The notes under the pieces were generated by a model that made no database searches, had not been told where the DNA came from, and saw only the letters and a program-made list of their open reading frames with translations. From the NCBI GenBank assembly GCA_029850565.1, contig JARCRR010000124.1, forward strand, positions 1 to 34,020: a stretch of DNA of 34,020 nt. Reading direction: 5' to 3'. This DNA comes from Gallionella sp. GTDB taxonomy: Bacteria > Pseudomonadota > Gammaproteobacteria > Burkholderiales > Gallionellaceae. The translations under genes were made by a program, and so were the position numbers. Below, piece by piece: positions 31,666 to 34,020 of this stretch (position 1 is its first letter; each line of letters opens with the position of its first letter).

Positions 31666-33035
31666 AGATATTGATCCTGGGGGCCGGGCAAGTCGGCTCG
31701 ACCGTTGCTGAAAATCTGGTGAATGAGGCCAATGACATCACAGTAGTCGATTCGGATGCGGAGAAGTTGCACCAGTTGCAGGATAGGCTCGATCTGCGCA
31801 CGGTCGTGGGTAATGCGGCCCACCCGTCGACGCTAGAGCAAGCCGGCATCGCCGATGCGGACATGCTGTTGGCCGTGACGCAGAGCGACGAGGTCAATCT
31901 GGTCGCCTGCAAATTGGCTGCCAGTCTTTACAACACGCCGACGCGCATCGCGCGTATCCGCTCCACTGAATATCTCAACCGCGAAGAAGTGTTCAGTACC
32001 GACAACTTCTGTGTCGACTTCTCTATCTGCCCCGAGCAGATCCTCACCGAATACATCACCAAACTGATCGAATTCCCGGAAGCTCTGCAAGTGTTGGAAT
32101 TCGCCGAGGGCAAGGTTTCCTTAGTCGCCGTGCGCGCGTTCGAAGGCGGCCCGCTGGTCGGAAAACCCTTGAGCTTCTTGCGTACTCACATGCCCCAAGT
32201 TGATACTCGCGTCGCCGCGATATTCCGCAAAGATCGAGCAGTCAGTCCGGAAGGCACAACCATCATCGAGGATGGGGATGAGATCTTCTTCATCGCCGCC
32301 ACCGAGAACATCCGCCGCGTGCTGAAAGAGATGCGTCGTATGGACAAGCCAAACAAGCGCGTGATGATCGTGGGCGGTGGCAACATCGGCAAACGCTTGG
32401 CCAAGGCGCTTGAGAACGACTATCAGGTCAAGCTGATCGAATTCAACAAGAAATCATGCGAACGGCTGGCAAGCCAATTGAGCAAGACGCTGGTGCTGCA
32501 CGGCGATTGCACCGACGAAAAGCTGCTGCAACAGGAGCACGTCGAAGATGTGGATGTGTTCTGCGCGCTCACCAACGATGACGAGAACAACATCATGTCG
32601 GCACTGCTGGCAAAACAGATCGGCACACGCAAGGTGATCGCCCTGATCAATCGCAGTGCTTATGTCGGTTTGGTTCAGGGCGGCAAGATCGACATCGCAT
32701 TGTCACCCGCCCACGTCACCATCGGCTCCTTGCTCGCTTATGTACGCCAGGGTGATGTGGCTGCCGTCCACTCCTTGCGGCGCGGTGCGGCCGAAGCATT
32801 GGAACTGATCGCGCACGGTGACCGTGAATCATCACAGGTGGTGGGCCGCCGCATCGATGAGATCGACTCCCCTCGCGGTGCCACCATCGGCGCCATCGTG
32901 CGTGATGGCAAGGTTCTCATCGCCCATCACGATACCGTTATCGAGTCAGACGACCACGTCATTGTGTTCGTCATCGACAAGAAGATGATCCGCAAGGTCG
33001 AGCAGTTGTTCCAAGTCAAACTCGGGTTCTTCTGA
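31662..33035 (+). CDS. trkA: Trk system K+ uptake regulatory subunit TrkA
   Basis: A 457-aa peripheral membrane protein that gates TrkH. It holds two RCK units: residues 1-220 with nucleotide-binding MKILILGAGQVGSTVAENLV and VDSDAEKL, and 230-457 with VMIVGGGNIGKRLAKALEND and LHGDCTDEKLL. Each is followed by a TrkA-C domain (for example HHDTVIESDDHVIVFVIDKK). The GTG start at 31662 overlaps the thioredoxin-fold gene's stop. trkH begins inside the stop codon (TGATG), so the three genes are translationally coupled; a trkA-trkH operon is a common betaproteobacterial arrangement. Confidence 0.97.
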   Translation: MKILILGAGQVGSTVAENLVNEANDITVVDSDAEKLHQLQDRLDLRTVVGNAAHPSTLEQAGIADADMLLAVTQSDEVNLVACKLAASLYNTPTRIARIRSTEYLNREEVFSTDNFCVDFSICPEQILTEYITKLIEFPEALQVLEFAEGKVSLVAVRAFEGGPLVGKPLSFLRTHMPQVDTRVAAIFRKDRAVSPEGTTIIEDGDEIFFIAATENIRRVLKEMRRMDKPNKRVMIVGGGNIGKRLAKALENDYQVKLIEFNKKSCERLASQLSKTLVLHGDCTDEKLLQQEHVEDVDVFCALTNDDENNIMSALLAKQIGTRKVIALINRSAYVGLVQGGKIDIALSPAHVTIGSLLAYVRQGDVAAVHSLRRGAAEALELIAHGDRESSQVVGRRIDEIDSPRGATIGAIVRDGKVLIAHHDTVIESDDHVIVFVIDKKMIRKVEQLFQVKLGFF

Positions 33036-34020
33036 TGCGGCGAGCCCTCACCGTTATCCACGCTTTGGGGCTGTTGCTGGTGGTGTTCAGCGTAGCCTAT
33101 CTCATGCCCATCATCACCTCGCTGATCTATGGTGATTACACCATGCTGTTCGATTTCGCGCTGGCGATGCTGTGGACAGCCTGCGCAGGACTCTTGATGT
33201 GGATGCTGACACGCCGCCACAAAGGCGAGCTTTCCATCCGCCATGGCTATTTGCTTGTCGTTGCGATGTGGACGGCGATGCCTGCTTTCAGCACCATCCC
33301 TTTGCTGATGACTATTCCAAATCTGTCGTTCACCGACGCTTATTTTGAGACCATGTCAGGCATGACCACCACGGGAGCGACTGTATTGGTTGGGCTGGAT
33401 AACCTGCCCCCAGCCATCAATATCTGGCGGCACGAATTAAATTGGCTAGGCGGCATGGGTATCATCGTGTTGGCGGTCGCCGTGCTGCCGCTACTCGGCA
33501 TCGGGGGGCGGCAGTTGTTCAAGGCGGAGACACCGGGCCCGATGAAGGATTCCGCGCTGACGCCACGCATCACCGAGACTGCGCGAAACTTGTGGCTGGT
33601 CTATTTTGCCATCACAGTCGCATGCATCTTGCTGCTCAAGCTGGTCGGCATGAATTGGCTGGATGCAATCTGTCACGCCTTTGCGGCGATGGGATTGGGC
33701 GGTTTTTCCACGCACGACGCCAGCGTCGGTTATTTCAATTCACCCGCTATCGAATTCGTGCTTATCGTATTCATGCTCATCGCGGCACTGAATTTCGCCA
33801 CTCACTTTTTGGCGTGGCGAGCAAAAAGTGTGAAGATCTATCTGGCTGACGCGGAAGCCGTCGCAACGCTTGCTCTAGTCATTGGAAGTTGCTTTGGTAT
33901 CGGTGCTTTCTTGTGGTGGCAAGGAACCTATCCTGAATTTCTGACTGCCCTGCGCCACGCCAGCTTCAATCTTGTATCGATGGCGACCGATTGCGGCTTC
34001 GCCAGCGCAGATTTCAACCA
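33035..34020 (+). CDS. trkH: Trk system K+ transporter TrkH, N-terminal part (runs off window)
   Basis: The ATG at 33035 overlaps the trkA stop by one base, and 328 codons are visible before the window ends with no stop. It starts MRRALTVIHALGLLLVVFSV and shows the repeated TM-pore-TM units of the SKT superfamily. Pore loops are SGMTTTGATVL (first), FAAMGLGGFSTHDAS (second) and NLVSMATDCGFASAD (third), each carrying the conserved filter glycine. NWLGGMGIIVLAVAVLPLLG is also typical of TrkH/TrkG. The protein imports K+ with TrkA as the regulator. The C-terminal third, including the fourth pore loop, is outside the window. Confidence 0.95.
   Translation, partial: MRRALTVIHALGLLLVVFSVAYLMPIITSLIYGDYTMLFDFALAMLWTACAGLLMWMLTRRHKGELSIRHGYLLVVAMWTAMPAFSTIPLLMTIPNLSFTDAYFETMSGMTTTGATVLVGLDNLPPAINIWRHELNWLGGMGIIVLAVAVLPLLGIGGRQLFKAETPGPMKDSALTPRITETARNLWLVYFAITVACILLLKLVGMNWLDAICHAFAAMGLGGFSTHDASVGYFNSPAIEFVLIVFMLIAALNFATHFLAWRAKSVKIYLADAEAVATLALVIGSCFGIGAFLWWQGTYPEFLTALRHASFNLVSMATDCGFASADFN

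Overview
The window is a chromosomal segment of a Gram-negative betaproteobacterium, most likely Nitrosomonadales (Gallionellaceae or a close relative). This placement is inferred from gene families, gene order and a moderately GC-rich, densely packed layout, not from a marker gene. Nearly all of it is core metabolism and envelope or nutrient homeostasis. There is no rRNA, tRNA, CRISPR array, prophage or complete insertion sequence that I can see.

Layout. 1-1.2 kb: tail of a YkgJ-type cysteine-cluster gene, a DUF1289 gene and uppP (undecaprenyl-PP recycling). 1.2-3.1 kb: a rhodanese and a tiny membrane ORF facing left, and a divergent cation-diffusion (Zn/Mn/Fe type) exporter. 3.1-7.9 kb: nitrogen control: a sigma-54 type promoter, glnA, a strong terminator, a DUF4124 protein with its own sigma-70 promoter, then ntrB and ntrC separated by a 121-bp imperfect palindrome. 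7.9-10.8 kb, leftward: phnA/yjdM zinc-ribbon, a small Cys-rich protein and a secreted phosphoesterase; an AT-rich lipoprotein gene overlapping the end of ubiE. 10.8-11.8 kb: a DUF971 gene and rfaE2 (heptose-1-P adenylyltransferase) bracketed by two inverted copies of a 68-bp REP-like element. 11.8-15.4 kb: the envelope cluster known from E. coli (rsmI divergent from lpoA-yraN-diaA-dolP) in the same order.

15.4-19.8 kb: an RND efflux adaptor and pump without an outer-membrane channel gene. 19.8-23.9 kb: pyrC preceded by a ribosome-site hairpin, an AT-rich islet with two small membrane proteins and a 2x32-bp tandem repeat, then a compact cluster of gamma-carbonic anhydrase, an unknown 122-aa protein, DUF2288 and an unknown exported protein. 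23.9-28.4 kb: a polyphosphate locus: polyphosphate:AMP phosphotransferase, SixA, a basic histone-like protein and ppk1. 28.4-31.0 kb, leftward: Fe-trafficking protein, argA, a 4-oxalocrotonate tautomerase homologue, rsmE. 31.1-34.0 kb: a thioredoxin-fold protein, trkA and the start of trkH, which runs off the window.

Functionally, nitrogen assimilation (glnA/ntrBC, argA), phosphate storage (pap/ppk1), envelope and LPS building (uppP, gmhA/diaA, rfaE2, lpoA, dolP) and ion balance (CDF, Trk, RND) dominate. I saw no clear new defence or mobile system. The least explained pieces are the 38-aa prepilin-like ORF, the palindrome between ntrB and ntrC, the pyrC leader hairpin, the AT-rich islet, the DUF2288 cluster and the histone-like gene within the polyphosphate locus.
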